A DNA stretch of 64,000 nucleotides from Aquila chrysaetos chrysaetos (Eukaryota; Chordata; Aves; Accipitriformes; Accipitridae): positions 2,976,001 through 3,040,000 of the forward strand of contig NC_044019.1 in the NCBI RefSeq assembly GCF_900496995.4, read 5' to 3'. The position numbers and the translations under genes are program-made. Below are positions 1 to 13,781 of this stretch, one piece after another. A model generated the notes under the pieces. It was not told the DNA's origin, made no database searches, and saw nothing but the letters and a program-made list of their open reading frames with translations. Numbering within the stretch: the stretch's first letter is position 1; each line of letters begins with the position of its first letter.

Positions 1-1081
1 AACAGGCACCTCTGGAGAGCCTGGAAGCAAGGCAGGTCTAAGAACTGCTTTTCTTTTTTTTAACCGGAGCTCTAAATGTCCAGCAGGGATTAGCAATACC
101 TTGTGAAGGTCCAAAATTGGGTGAGATGAATTTCACTTGATAGCCACACGTTAATACTAGACACTTTTTTTTTGAGACTGGGTTGGACAAACCTTAGTAC
201 AAGGAATGTTCTACAGCCCCACTTTGGTGTAACTGTTAAAGAGCTCAAGACTTGATATGCAAACAATTTCCTGAATCAGTACCTCAAACAGGGAAAACTG
301 ATCTTGTAGTATAACATCTCAACCTTTATGATGGAAAGGAAGCTCATATGTGAGCTGATACTGACAAACTTGGGAATACCCATGTTTATGTAAAATGTTA
401 TCTTCAAATTTAATTCTCTCTTTTTGCATCTGACTTCATAAATTAGATATTACTTGTGTGCATATCATTTGATTTTAGGAAAAGTAAAATGCTATCAGCA
501 AATGTATTGGAGTCCTTCATCTTGTTATTACCAATAGAAAGGCTAAAGTGAATGGCAGTAGAAACAAGCATTCATATTTTTAGATGAGTTCCCCACATCT
601 AAATTTATGCACTTTGTAAAAGCACACGGGAAACATTGCACTACTTCTACCTGTAATTTGTGTTAAAGATTTTAGTTTCTAATGCTGTTTAATGCTAATG
701 GTATCTTAAAAAAAAAGAAAGTTGGAGACTTTCTATGGCTGAGAGAGCACAGAAACCCCACTGCACTAAAAGCAAATTTTTGGCACATAATTAAATGGCT
801 TCTTAAAATAAAATTCATTTGTTTTTCTGTTGTGAGCCAACTCCCTTAAAGTATCAGCTATGTAAGCATAGGCAGGCAGATTTTCAAGGGACTTGATCGT
901 CTGCAGCTGCATGATGTCTTCTGAAATTGCACAACCTACAGGAGTTCCAGGTAAGCCAAATACAATGAGAGGTGAAAGTGCAATTATCCTGACTCAGATG
1001 TGCAGCAAGGAGGATAAGAAACCAACACAGCTAATGTTGGTGAACTGCCTAATCTAATGCATTGTGTTTTTTTTCCAAAAG

Positions 1082-1890
1082 GTGATGTGTTAGTTGTGCC
1101 AATCAAGCTTCACAAATGTCCGTTTTGTCCCTACACGGCTAAACAGAAAGGAATACTAAAACGGCACATTCGCTCTCACACAGGTGAGAGACCCTACCCC
1201 TGTGAGACGTGTGGGAAACGTTTCACTCGGCAGGAACACCTTCGGAGTCACGCTTTAAGTGTAAGTTTGAAAGATTATATTTATCAGGAAATATTTTCCC
1301 GATCGTATTCCCAAAATACGTTCGACAAAATGATTGTTGCCAATGTGAGATGAACTTTTCTAATAATAAGTTTAAGCCACGGATATTTGGTTCGTTAGCA
1401 CTTATGTAGCCCCAAATCTTTGTCGCTGGAAATGTGATGGGATCATCTGCCCTTTAGCTTAAGTGTAGATGTTTTTCTGTTCCAGGAATATATGCAAACC
1501 AGCACCCTAGAAAGGGCTAAAGTGAGAAGGCAGATTGCCTTTTTTACCATAGTGTTCTATTTTTAACCTCAGGTGCATCGATCAAACAAGCCAATTATCT
1601 GTAAAGGTTGCAGGAGAACATTCACAAGTAGCCTGTCTCAAGGATTACGACGCTTTGGCTTGTGCGACAGCTGCACCTGCGTGACCACTACCCATGAGGA
1701 CTCGATGCCCATTAACCTCAGCCTAATGGAACCTTCATCAGAAGGCCAAGAGAAGGGTGATGCTGATAATGATTGGCCCATATATGTGGAGTCTGGAGAG
1801 GAAAACGATCCAGCTGATGATGATGATGCCGATGGTGATGACAAGCAGGAAATCCACAGGAGCTTATCAGATCGAGAAACACTTATGTAG
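1082..1890 (+). CDS. ZBTB8B: ZBTB8B, last two coding exons (5' part lies outside the window)
   Basis: This is the C-terminal part of a BTB-zinc-finger nuclear protein, a presumed DNA-binding transcription regulator. Exon 1082-1260 follows a pyrimidine-rich acceptor and ends at a GTAAGT donor. Exon 1573-1890 follows CTCAG and ends at TAG. The first exon encodes one complete C2H2 finger (KCPFC...HIRSH) and most of a second (YPCETC...RSH). The last His of finger 2 lies in the next exon, so an intron splits the finger. The last exon also carries a CX2C-X17-CX2C element (ICKGC...LCDSC) and an acidic Asp-rich tail ending in DRETLM. The sequence matches my memory of human ZBTB8B closely, including the tail with [12 protein letters not shown]. 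The BTB-domain exon is upstream of position 1. Position directly before ZBTB8A supports the call. Confidence 0.9.
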
Positions 1891-4800
1891 CAGTGAGAGG
1901 AGAGTGGGAGCATTTAAAGTGTTTCCCTGGCAGTGGTCAGTCTGCAACTGGAAACTGCATGTTTGCCCAATTAGTGAGACTGTGCTGGTTTTTTATATTC
2001 CATTTTTTAATAGAATAGTGGGGAGAATTGGAATTTTTAATACTTTTCAGTGCTGTGCACCAGAAATCTGTGAAGAATCTTCTGTCTGGGGTTCACAGAG
2101 GTTGTACTTGAGCAATTTCCAGTGGTGTCTCTGCCTCCTAATTTTGATTTTGCAGGTGGAACATCTCTGTTTTGTTTTGATAACAGGTTTCTTCAAATAA
2201 TGCTGTCATGGTCCTTAATCCCTGATCTGAAAGGGGCACCATCTTCTCTCTGAAGATTACATTAAAAGAAATGTAGTTCTCATCCATTATCTTGGACTTT
2301 TCTAAACTAAGTTGTGATCCTTCTGTATTAGGACAGTATTATCTAGATTGTAAACCTTAAGTGTTTGCTTAGACTGGATTTGACCTGGAAGCCAGGACAG
2401 ACAAACCAGGATAACAAAAATATGCTCCTGATGAAAGCATAGACAGAATAAACATATTTCACGTGTCCTTAATTGCAGGTATTTAGAGAACAAACTTCTC
2501 TTTCTGTATTGTTTTTATTGCATCTTTCTCTCTGAAGAGCTTGGACTACAGATCTTCAGATGTGTCTTTAATGTCATTTAGACATTAGTAGTCTTGGCTT
2601 AAGAAATATTAAGCATACATTATGGTGTCTAGTGTCCTGGTCTCTCAGTTTAGACTAAGCAAACTGCCCAATTTTCTTCAGTTTTTTACACTAGAAGTTA
2701 AAAGCTGTCAAGCAGGTTACTTGGCAATTCTGATTCTGGTAGATTAAATAGCCAGATTCACAGCTGATGTAGCCGAGGAGCAGTTAAATATAAATATCTG
2801 AGCTATGCATATAAACCAGCTCTGAATACCCTTTTTGAAGCAATTGGGTAGGAAATCTCAGAAATTTTTACTAGCCTCTTTGTATGCAAATCCTTTTCTT
2901 TTACTATATTTTCTTCTAGTCTTTGGTAATCCTTCTCATGGTTTGTGTTGTTGTGTGAACTTATCCAAGTACTGTTTTGTTGTTTTTTTTTTTTAAAAAA
3001 AAAACTTAGCGTGGACCTCATGTTTCTTTGCTGGGATAGATAAAGGTTGGCTTTCAAAGGAGGTGAGATTTTTTTTTGCCTTTCCAGTAGCAAGTTGATA
3101 CAAGCTATCAAAAATCAAGCTGGGAAGCTTTAGAAGAAAATGCACCACCAACAGAAAGCCTGTTTGCCTATGGGTAACCTACTGTTTCCTAATGAAGAGA
3201 CAAAACTGAAATATACTGTGAAACAAGACTGTTAATGCTTCTTTAGTATATTGTTCGTAAGTGTTTCATGAAAAGGCAAATTGTATGAGTCTTTCTAGCT
3301 GGAGTAAGTGCTAGATCAGAAGCCTGTAGACAGACATGGCTGACAAAAATTGAGCAGTTCCTCCCATTTAACAAGGCAGCGCTTCTTAAGGTTTTTAGTG
3401 TAAAGGCTTTACATTTGGCAAACATTAGATGGAACCTAAAAAACAAAGAGCCCCCTGATTTAACCAGGGTTTGTTTGGGGTTTTTTTGCATACCTTTTGT
3501 TTTTATTTTACATACTGAAAAAGAACAATTCAGCTTCTCTATCTGCTTCATCCTACAGTGAAACAGTAGTCCTATAGTCGTGTCGCAATTTACTCATTGA
3601 GAGGTGATCTGATATCACAAATGGAGTTTAAAGTTCATTGCCAGATCAGGTAGGATGAGGAAAGAAGAAACAAGCTTCTTTTTAAACAAGTCCCTTTACT
3701 GTTGATTCCTGAAAAGAGCAGAAGGTAAAGAGACTTGTTTTGAAATAGTCTGGTCTAAATTCTTCATGAGTGCCACCTTCGCAAGAAGATACTGGCATCC
3801 CGTGCTACATTTATTTTCTGTAACTTAAGTTGCATAAGCTTTCAGTAGTCCCTATTCCAGGTCATCTGTAAATTTGAGTTTGTAATAGCTGAACTGTATC
3901 ATAGTGACATATATCATCATAGAAAAATCTCACTGGGACAAGATCTTTAAAAAATTCAGGGCTCTATAGCCCCTATTTCAGTCATTGAAATTAAGACCAT
4001 CAAAACTCTTGTAGATGCCAGATTTGGAGCTGAGCTCCTTTGAAGATCCTGCTGCGGTTTTGGGTCCTTAGCACTTTTGAAAATCTGAGCAAAATGTCGG
4101 CTTGTAAATCATGTTGGCAGATTTGAAAATGCCACCTCCAGCCTACCAGGGTTAGTCTTTTGGAATACTACTCTATTTTTGTTGAGTCCATCCAACATCA
4201 GAGGGTGGTTTTTTGGTATCTGCTTATCTGATAAAGGATGGACTTCTGCATGTGAGAACACCTGAAAAAGAGTCATGGATTATCTGTGTTTGTTGGGAGA
4301 CGAACTCGCTAATGCAAGTGGGGTAAGAATGTAAACAGGGATCCAAAATGGTATTTAGTGACCAGGCATCCCAATTTCCGGCCATTCTAGCGTGAAGATG
4401 CCACCTCATTGTAAATATTGGTAGAAGCCACTAGACGTGGAATATCAGCTGGGCATGGTTCTGGCTAGTGCACCACAATTAAACCGTCAGAAGATTTAGC
4501 TTCTCACACGGCTGAGCTGTGCTGAGGTGCGGGCTAGCTAACTCTGAAACTGTAAAGTAATTCAGAGTACAGAAAATTAACCTCTTGCGAAAGTCTGTTA
4601 GTAAGAGCTGCAGGAATGACTGCAGAGACCTTCAGCAATTTTACTTCAACCTGCTTTCTTTGGTCTTAGAGATTGTTCTTGTGTGTCTTGTGCATAGAGA
4701 ATGGAGCTGTGTTAAGGTTTGTGTAACACTGGGTAAGGGGTGCGGGTGGGGGGTACGCCGTTCACATTCCAGATTGAAAGTGACCACCAAAATCGATGTT

Positions 4801-6227
4801 TCCTGTTGATCTGTCATATTGTGCTGCTTTGTTTTCAGTGGAGTCCTTCAGCCTTTGTATTTAGAAGAGGATGTAGTTTATCCACATTCTTGTGACCAGA
4901 TGTTCATGTAAATCTGTTTGCTGTGCTTTCCATTTAGTTTTTGGATGTTTTTCCTGAAATCTTCCATTGTAGATCCAGCCTCTACAAGCTTTGAGAAAAT
5001 GATGCAGCTGTTTTAAAATATTCATATGGTGCTTAATGAAGAATCAAAAATAATGTTTTTAGGAAAGTTATTTCTAATATCTCTTTCTCAAAGTTTTTTA
5101 AAGGCCACGCAGACTACATATCTTAAAGTCTTAGCTCTATGTAATTGACTTTGTTTAGGAGTATACGTTTTAACGTACTTTTGCACATAATTGCACTGTA
5201 TTTCACTAAAGGAATACATGCTGCACTGGTATTTGTAGCGCATTTAATTTCTTGGTGCAAGACCTTGTAAATCTTCCAAATGTGGTCATTTAATTTACTG
5301 ATGTTTTGTAAGGCAGTTTCATAACTGAAGTCCTTTAGTCTAGTTTAAATGACAAATTCTTATAAACCGAACCTTATTTGTAGAAGTGACTTAACTATAT
5401 TTGTGGATCTTGGAGCATTCTGGAGCTTTTTGATTGTCTAGAAAATAAAACTCTCTGAGAGGGTTGCTTTGATTTTTTACCGTTCAAAAGGTGACTAAGT
5501 AAACCTGAGAGTGTCTAGATTAAGGCTCACATTTCAATTTCTGGGAATTAAAAATGAATATATCCATTTCTGGTGGCAGACAGTTTGCAAGCAAGAATCA
5601 GATTCTTGGTAGGAAAGGACTAAAAGGATGCTGTCAACTTAAAACCCAGCCAACCTGGTGGGTTTTTTTTTAGAAAATCTTTTATGTTATTGACACTGAC
5701 TTTGTTACCTTACCAGTTTTTGTAGTTTTATAATCATCTTAACTTTTGAAACTCTTTTTAAACCTTTTCATTTTTTCATGCTGGGTGAGAGAAATCCATG
5801 CAGCTGGGAAGCAGTCACTGATCCTAGCTAGAAGAAAATGCTGTCAAATGCCTACAATAAAATGCATGCAGATGGGGGGGAACAGACTCCCAAATATTCT
5901 TTCTAGATAATTTTGAATTATATTGGGTATTTCACAAACAGACTTTTTAAAACCTGCTTTTACAGACTATGATATTTAAAACCTCTATTTACCTGTTGTT
6001 TTAGAATATCCTGAATCAATGAAGAATGTAATAACCCCTTTTTTCTTTTCACTGTTTTCAGTCAAACAGTGAAATCTGTTCATTTTTATTTTATTGGGAT
6101 CTTTAGGTTTATACATTTTTGTTTCAGAAGTGCCTGGGAATTATTCATATTTCAAAACGTCTTTTTTTTTCTTTTTAAATTATTAAAACATTTTCATTAG
6201 TATTAAAGATTTTTGGATCCAACTTAA

Positions 6228-6291
6228 GTTGACAGTGCCCTTTAACGTGCACATAAAAATTGCATTTCTTCTCTTAAAGGGCACTGTTAAC
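6228..6291. repeat. Inverted repeat (18-bp arms, 28-bp loop)
   Basis: The arms at 6228-6245 and 6274-6291 are complementary at 17 of 18 positions, around the core ACAGTGCCCTTTAA. In the ZBTB8B 3' UTR this would fold into a stable stem-loop. It has no obvious transposon ends or target duplication. Confidence 0.6.
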
Positions 6292-8533
6292 ATGTCAACC
6301 AAATAACTGAAGAGAGTCTGTTTTTTGCCTTTTGTTGGATTGTTTGAAATTCAGATTTTCTACATGTCTAGAAATGTTAGTAGCATGTATGAGAACAAAA
6401 AGGTTGTGAAGTTGTTAAAACCTTGCCAGCGGCTCCATTTATACACGTACGTGTGGTGTGCATGCCCACACAGAGCTGCTTTTAGGTCTGGAGTTATAGT
6501 TAAGATGTCATCATCTCTGCCATGTAGGTCAGCAGAGCACTTTTACTAAAACACCACCAGTGAGTATAGCGACTTCTTTGTTTTTTATTAAATAGTTATA
6601 GGCAGGTGTCTGAGTACTAGTAAGTTAAAAAAAGAAAGAAAAAAATCAAACCAAACCAAACACTACCCACCACCCAAAAAAAAAAGTCTCAAAACAACGT
6701 GCTGTACACAGCAACTTTAAATGCCACCCCCAAATATCCAAAGACAATATACTAGACTTTAAACTTTGGACTGCCAGTCAAGATACAAAATATTTTAACT
6801 GTCAAAATACATGACTCCACACTTCTTACGTGCTTTTAGCATAACCAGCTAAGTCTCCAGTCCTATGAAGGCTTAGACACACAATTGGTCCCACTGATCA
6901 CGAGACTAGTTATAAGGGTAAAATTTAAGCACACACTGACAGTTTTGCAGAATTAGAAGTCAAATCAGGTCTTAGAAATTCTTAAAGTTCTTCAGTGGCA
7001 AGGCTTATTTTAATTTTTAGCTGCTGGCTTCTTTTTGGGTTGGAGGGGAACTATGTGAACACAAATTTAATTTTAGAGCCAATGGCTGTGCTACTGATTT
7101 TTCAAATTCTGTCTTGTTGTTTGGTTGTTAGTAACTAAGGTATGCGAGCTCTGACCCAAACCAGTGTGTGTTACTCAAAAATAGGAAGCTTGCTTTGAAA
7201 TTGTTTCTTCTTGTAGTTGTTTGTGTTTCTAATACAAGACAGACATCTTTTGCTGGTAAATAATGGCTATTGATAGCTATAACAGCCTTTTCTAGATCAC
7301 TAAAGTTTTGAATACTTCAGTGTTTGGAGACTTGGAGGATTCTTCTCTCCTCCTGTAGGAAAGTGAAAACTAGAATACTCACTAAACTAAACAAGAGTTA
7401 ACACTTTGGGGAGATGCCCTGATTTTAGAACCTGCTTATTTTAGATACCATCATGCAGATGGATTTATGGGTAGATTCAAGGACCTTCATAAATCTCCAA
7501 GCCCATTCCAGGATCTGTCCAAGTGAAAGCCAGTACAGTAATAGCACTGTATTATTAAACAAGATGCTATATATTTGTTGAGGAAGATTTTCACTTTTGA
7601 AAACCAATGTGTGAATGTTGCCAGTTAATACAGTATCTTCAGACAGATCAGTGGAGTAGTTTAATCAAAAGTAAATTGTCCTAAAATACTAATTGGTACA
7701 ATAGCATTTTCATTTGTACCATCTGAATCTGATGTATGTGAAATCCAGTTACCCCGGCTTTCTCTGTATGGCCATCTTCTTTTAAATTTTTTACTGTTTT
7801 AACTCTTCTTTTGTTGTTTACTGAACTTTTAAACATAGCAGATTATGACTTTTTAAAAAGTGCTCCAGTACAAGCAAAATAAGGGTACTTAAAAAAAACC
7901 ACGGACAACTAAGAAGAAACAGTATCCAATGTTAAGCAGATTATTTTGATGAGAAAGAGGAGTGCTAGGGAATGAAAGAAGGGACTGATATCCGGTGCTC
8001 TGCTTCCACAGGTATTTGGGATCAATAGTTCTATGTGGGGAAAAAGGTCGCGTAAAGTTCTGAATCGTGGGTCTTTATAGTATTTTAGAAAAGACAGCCT
8101 GGCAGCATTCACAGACAATTCAGAGTACAATCCGGGTGGCAGTGTGAACCCAGCAGCCCTTTCCAGATTTAGTAACTGGATGTTTTCTGCAGATCAGTAA
8201 TAGAGAAATTGCACTGATGTTTTACCACAAGCTGCCAGATCTGCAAGTGTACCTGACCTGATGCTGAGGTGTCTGTGAGTGTATGTGTCAGGCTGGAAGA
8301 GAGAAAACCAAACTGAACCAAAGTTGAGAATTAACGTGCATCACCACCATACAGGCAATTTACCCTTTTTAAGGGGTGGGGATCAAATCTTTAAGTGCTT
8401 TTTGTAACATTTTTTCTACAGTGGTGCATTACTGAATTTGTCTTTATTGTATGTTAAATTGTGTATGTACTACATATGTTTATATTGTTGTATGTAGTCT
8501 GGTTCTTTTATAGTTAAAGAACAGAAAACATTA

Positions 8534-8539
8534 AATAAA
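8534..8539 (+). terminator. Candidate distal poly(A) signal of ZBTB8B
   Basis: AATAAA preceded by a U-rich stretch. It is the last hexamer in a UTR-like region before the sequence changes character near 8.6 kb. Use is inferred, not shown. Confidence 0.35.
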
Positions 8540-8560
8540 TACTAATCTCACAGTAAGTAT

Positions 8561-11500
8561 ACATTTTTTCCATTTTTTTACATGACAGATGTGGGGCACT
8601 GAAGCACTCATCCCTGCTCTTGTCTCCCTGGCTCTGAGGGCCACGGGCTTGTTGCCATCCCTGGTGAAAGGGACTCTCACTGTGGGAGAAGGAAAGTGGG
8701 AGTGCAGGGCAATCAAGGGAGATGAGAGGTTGTCAAAGAGCTTGCTAATGATTTGGGGAGAATTAATTGTCTAGATCAAGGTCTAAGTCGTCAACATAGA
8801 TGAGCCATATGCAAATATGCTCACAATTTTAGGTGTTAAAGGAAGCTGGGTTGAAGATAAGGATACATCTAACAAGTATTTAATTTAATTCTATTGGTAC
8901 AGGATTAGGATTCTGGGTTCCTAGTACAGATGAAGCTACTGACAAGTTATGCTGAGATGCTTGTACAGCTGCTGCCTCTGTTAACACTGCCATCAAACCT
9001 CAGACTTTTCCTAAGTTGTAAACTTTGTTTAGAAGATGGCCTGCTCGGTTACTGTTAGGCGTACTGGCAGATGGAAGATTCCTCCCTGTACTCAACATTT
9101 TAGGACAGTGTATTATGATTTCCTTTTAATTTTGAAAAATGAAGGGATCTCCTGGTGACCTGGAGGCTGCACAATCATTTGTATTTGTAGCAGAAGTCAA
9201 GGATGTAGCTTGGGATCTTCGTGAAGACTGGCTTTGTCACACAGAAAGCTGATGACAGTAAAGATGATGTCGAGGCAACTGAACTAAAGCCAAATAGAAG
9301 TTGGTAGTTTATTAGATGAAAATTGTAATCTCATTCTTAATTCATTTCTAGTGTCTTGCTTATTCCCCTGTCTCCAGACCATGTCTGTGTAACTTAAAAA
9401 GCTCTTTCATTATGACGGGGATATGGTCTGATCTTGCATATTCCTCAATATCTTTGTATTCCTCAAGGCATTAGGTCCTGTAACACTGAAAAGTTTTCTG
9501 ACATGGAACGACTAGCAACTCATCTATGAACTACTGAAAAATATGTATTTTTATGTCAAAGTTTCTTGAAAGCTTTTAAACAAACAACATATTCTCAGAA
9601 AATTACTTTTCCTTTAAGACGTATAACACTATTTTAAAAGCAACAATTTTTGCAGGAGCATGGATTAAAATTCCTGCTGTTCACATTTTCTCATTAAATG
9701 CATTTTTAGATCCAGCGCAAAAAAAAAAAACCCGGCAACTAATTAATTCTAATTAATTCCCCAAGCATGGTACATTTCTGATCCAGTGGAAAAAACCAAT
9801 GCATCTATTTCTTCAGTGGTAGAAGAAGGAAATAAATTGTGTTGCTTTAGCCCAAGGTTATATGCTATTTTACTTATACTTTCAAAATTTAAAATAAAAC
9901 CCTTGGTAAATGCATATTACTTCACTCACACATTTGGGAAAAATCCATTGCAACTCTAACAAATTAATCTTGTGAATCAATGCATGTCAGTCTTCGAACT
10001 ATGGTACTTCAGTTGTTCTAGCATACGCTCTTGAGTTTTCTTTGGCCAGAAATATCACTATATATTTAAAGTCAGAAAACATACCATAACTGAACTCTGT
10101 GATTTTTGAGAAACATTTGTTTTAAGGAAAACTGTTTAAGGAAAATCTTTTAACTGGTGTTACTGTTAATTATATTTCGTTACCGAAACCCAAATAAGAC
10201 AATGCAAAATTTATGTTAATAATTTTTGTATCAGGACTAACAATGTCATTTTTTTTAAAGTAATTTGTAAATTGTTCTCTGAAAAGCAGACTATTAGTCT
10301 TGCTTTGCAACACTCCTGTTGCTGTGAGAAGCACCTCCTCCACATAGCTGCCAAGTTTATTCCCATTGGATATGCTCTCCAAACAATATCTCAACTTCAA
10401 GTGGAACTGTCTTGGCTAGACACCATAATTCTAAAATTTAGAAATACAAAATGAAAAAATAGATTAAACAACTAAATACATTTCTGGAATCAGTGGATTG
10501 TTTGTGATGTAGTACTGTGCAAAATAGGATGAAATCAGTCCCTATGCACGAGAAAACCAGTCTGTTCCATGGCCGTTCCTAGCTGCACTGCGCAGACTCG
10601 AGGGCACGGTTTCTGAAGTGCTCTGAGTAAAGCACTTGCAACATCTTTAAAAATTCTAATTAAGCTACTCTAGATACCACTGCATTTTTTTCTACATTTT
10701 AAATTCTATTACCTGTTCCTAGCAGATGGAGAACCCTTGAAGTCCCATTAATATTGATACAAACTACCAAGCAAAGCACTCTCCGATATACAACTGAAAG
10801 AACCAATTACCTGAAAAGTCAGCTAAGTCAAACAGAGAAAATACCTACAAATAGTTCTTTTCAAAAGGAAGTTTTCAGCAGATGAAGTAATTTGGCATGG
10901 ATCTGAAAAAATATGTAGAATGTTATATAAAAAGAGGTGCTACTTAGTTGAATTGACAGGCAAAATCAAACTGTAGAGGAATGAATTCAAGCGGCATTAA
11001 AAACTGATACTGCAAATAAATTTTCTAGTTTGTATTAAACAAACTAAGTCATTGTTTAATTGTCTGTCGTCTTTATTTCTCAATATCAGAATCAGTAGTT
11101 GAAAGGTTATGTTAGTTGGCAATAAACTAAATTCAATGAAATTCCCCAACTCAAGACTTTTGCGTCAAAATTGGTTGCTGTATGGAAGAACACGACAGGC
11201 AATATTTTTACTTGAATACTCTTCCAGTCTCCTACAGTTTGTGACTTGGGGACTTGTGAAGGCACAGGACATTTCTACATGTAGCTCTCAAGTCTCTCTC
11301 ATGACCACGTCTAGTACAGCCCTGTAACACTCACAAACATTTTGCATCCGTAACAGCCTATAGCAAGCAGTTCCAGTGCCGAACTACGTCATATACAAAG
11401 AACCACGTCCTCTTCTTTGCTCTGACCCTGCCACCTGCTAGCTTCATTTGCTATCACCTTCCTCTTAGGCTGGAATAAGCAGTGAACAATCAGTCCCTAT

Positions 11501-12750
11501 TGATCCTCTCATGATTTTATAGATTTCCATTTACATCACCTGCTTAACTTTTTTTCCTAGCTCAGACATCTCTCACTCTACAGACATTTGTACAAAGCTG
11601 TGCCAGACTTTGATCATTTCTCTTTTCCCTCCCTGAAGCATTACAGGTTCCTGTATACACACTTTGAAATGAGTGACCCCGGGGCTGCATACAGTATTCA
11701 GTGTGCAGGTGTGCACTATTAATTAATGGTAAGAGCTGTGAGAAGCTGCGTGCTAGGGTTGTGTTGTCTAACCCTGACAGGGGAACGATGAGGAAAAAGA
11801 TGCTCTAATGGTCCTCTGGGCTGCCTTTGGAACCGGTTCTGCTAATACAGTCTTTAGACTTTGATGTAAAAGCAAGATAAATTACATGAAATTTGCACGT
11901 GACACTGATCAGAGGATGACTACGGACTGGCAATGTGCCATGGCTGGAAAAGGCTGGTCAGTTGTAGGTACATCAGATTGAAATGTTTTCAGTTGATAAT
12001 TAACACCATTGCCCAGTGGACTGAAAAGATTCATGCGAAATACTGTGTAAATTCCAATTGCTTTCATGTTCAAGAATGATTAATTTAAACTGGTCAGGTA
12101 CAGAGTGGAGTCATACGCAAGCAGAACGGGTCTCATGAAAGATTTTAAAAGTGTGGCCTGCATTTGAAAGGAGATGGAATCTACAAAGCTATGGATGTTT
12201 ATTAAAAAGGGGGAATTAAGCCAGTGAAAAATACTGTTGCAATATAAATGGATATAAATTGAATATGAATAAATGATATACTGGGTGAATGTTTCTAACA
12301 ATCAGAGGAAAGAGTCTTTAGATGTCTTTCCCATTTTGCTATAGTGGGGAAAGGAACATGAATTGTTTCAAGATGGAATGTCTTAAGTTTATGGAAGGGA
12401 AGGCTAAAAAGGATACAACGGATACAGTTAAGGCAGAATGGCTCCCACGGGAAAACAAGTATTTATGAGAAATATCTGGGGTGTCAAGAGCACAGAAAAG
12501 ACCCTGGTGGCAAGAAGAGGAAGGAGAAAGACATCAAACTTCGAGTGAGAGAAGGTGAGAGGTTCAGGTACTAGGATTTCAGATGTGCTTTTTTCAGAAG
12601 ATAACAGACATGAACAGGAAAAAATAAAAAAATAAAAGAAGACGTTACATCTCCTTTTGAGGAAGCTGCAGGCGCGTTAAAGAAGGATTTGGGTCATCAA
12701 GGCCCCTGCTATACATAAAGGTGTGAGAAGGAAGCATCTAGGGCATCGCA
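8561..12750. other. Intergenic DNA between ZBTB8B and ZBTB8A
   Basis: AT-rich sequence with only short, unsupported reading frames on both strands. The only recognisable element is an old CR1-like remnant near 11.5-11.73 kb. I see no splice-flanked exon, RNA gene or CpG island here. Confidence 0.6.
11490..11735 (-). mobile_element. Ancient CR1-type LINE remnant
   Basis: On the plus strand the segment runs from a CCTCTCATGATTTTATAGA-like stretch to CGGGGCTGCATACAGTATTC. Both resemble the antisense of the internal 3' part of old amniote CR1 LINEs (the region usually reading ACTGCACACAGTATTC). It is highly decayed and has no open frame. The match is from memory of the repeat, so the exact ends are uncertain. 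Confidence 0.45.
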
Positions 12751-12753
12751 TCC

Positions 12754-13781
12754 CCTCCCGGACAGCATGTGGGTGTGGGAAGAGGCGAGCAGCCCCGACT
12801 GCAGGGCGAGCAGGCAGAGGAAAGCCGCTGGGCTGCGCCTGCAATCGGTGCGTTGCCCCTTTAATTGTGTCCCCAGCCCTCGGGCGTCTCTGTCCAACGC
12901 CCACGTCAGCAAATACCTTTTGTTTCTCTCACGTTCGGGCTTCCAGGGCTCGGGGCTGCGGGACCAGCGCGTCGCCTTCAGCCACCGCGAGCCCCGACGC
13001 GGGGCCGGGGACCCCCGCATCCACCGCCCGCTCCCTTCGGCTCAGCGGCGGCCGCCCGCAGGACCCAGCCCGGTGAGTGGCGGCTCCAGCACGCCGGCAG
13101 GCCAGACAGGGCGTTGGGATCTGGGGGGCGGAAACGGCCCCGGAGCGAGCCTTGCTGCGAGGGGCAGCGAGGGACGGCCCCGGGCTCCGCGCTCTCCGAG
13201 GGCGCCGGTGTCCGTGTGCCGCGACGGCCCGCGGGCAGCTGCCCCCGGGAGCCGATGGTTACCGGGGCTGCACGGCGTCCTAGGCGGGCGCCATTTGCAG
13301 CCCCGGGCGCGGCTGCGAGGAGCCAGGCGCGGCAACAAAGGGCTGCGCGGGAGCAGGAGCGGGCGGCGGGTGCGCGGCGAGAGGGGCCGCGCAAGGGGGC
13401 GGCCGGGGCGCTGCCCCCCGCGGGGAGGCCGCGGGCAGCTGCGGCGGGAGCGGCCCCGGCCCGGGCCACGCCGGGCGCCCGGCACCGGGCGGCGGCCGCG
13501 GGAGCGTGGCGGGCAGCTCTCGCGGAGCGGCAGCCGGGGCTCCGCTAAGGCGGGCGGCTCCGGGCTGCGCGCCCGGTCCGGCCCGGCGGAGGGGAGCGCG
13601 CAGCCGCCCGGAGCGCTGGCGGGCGCCGGCGCTGCGGTCCCCGCGGCGGGAGCGGGAGCGGGGGCGGCCGCGGCAGCCCGCGAAGCCGGGAGGCGCCTCC
13701 GCGCTTTGGCGGGCGGGTCCGGCGCCGTCGGGCGTCCCGGGCTCCCGATGGCCGAGCCACCAATTCGGCCGGGCGTTGCGG
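12754..13781 (+). promoter_or_regulatory. ZBTB8A: ZBTB8A CpG-island promoter and noncoding first exon (copy A)
   Basis: A dense CpG island lies directly upstream of the ZBTB8A coding exon. It holds a CRE-like CCACGTCA at 12901-12908. There are two good splice donors: GTGAGT after 13072, and GTGAGT after 13781, which also exists unchanged in the second copy. The likely noncoding exon ends at 13781 and splices to the exon that starts at 14264. Blocks 12754-12987 and 13174-13815 look identical to 22949-23182 and 23329-23970 of the paralogous promoter. Between them lie a 21-bp net length difference and a diverged patch at 13084-13173. The transcription start is not determined. Confidence 0.75.

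Larger units (their letters stand above)
1891..8560 (+). other. ZBTB8B: Probable long 3' UTR of ZBTB8B
   Basis: This AT-rich stretch of about 6.7 kb follows the ZBTB8B stop codon and has no credible gene on either strand. It contains several AATAAA hexamers, among them 2447-2452 and 8534-8539. The sequence just before 8534 is T-rich and A/T-rich in the way of a vertebrate 3' UTR end, so I take the distal signal as the most likely end. The UTR length is an inference, and an earlier poly(A) site near 2450 could be the main one. A T12/A10 run near 2983-3004 and a hairpin at 6228-6291 lie inside. Confidence 0.45.

Noticed and set aside
907-950. Possible 44-nt coding exon before the ZBTB8B finger exon (CTGCAG acceptor, GTAAGC donor)
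   Set aside because: The frame is open, but the acceptor has a poor pyrimidine tract, and the ZBTB8B protein I remember joins the finger exon directly to the BTB exon without this peptide.
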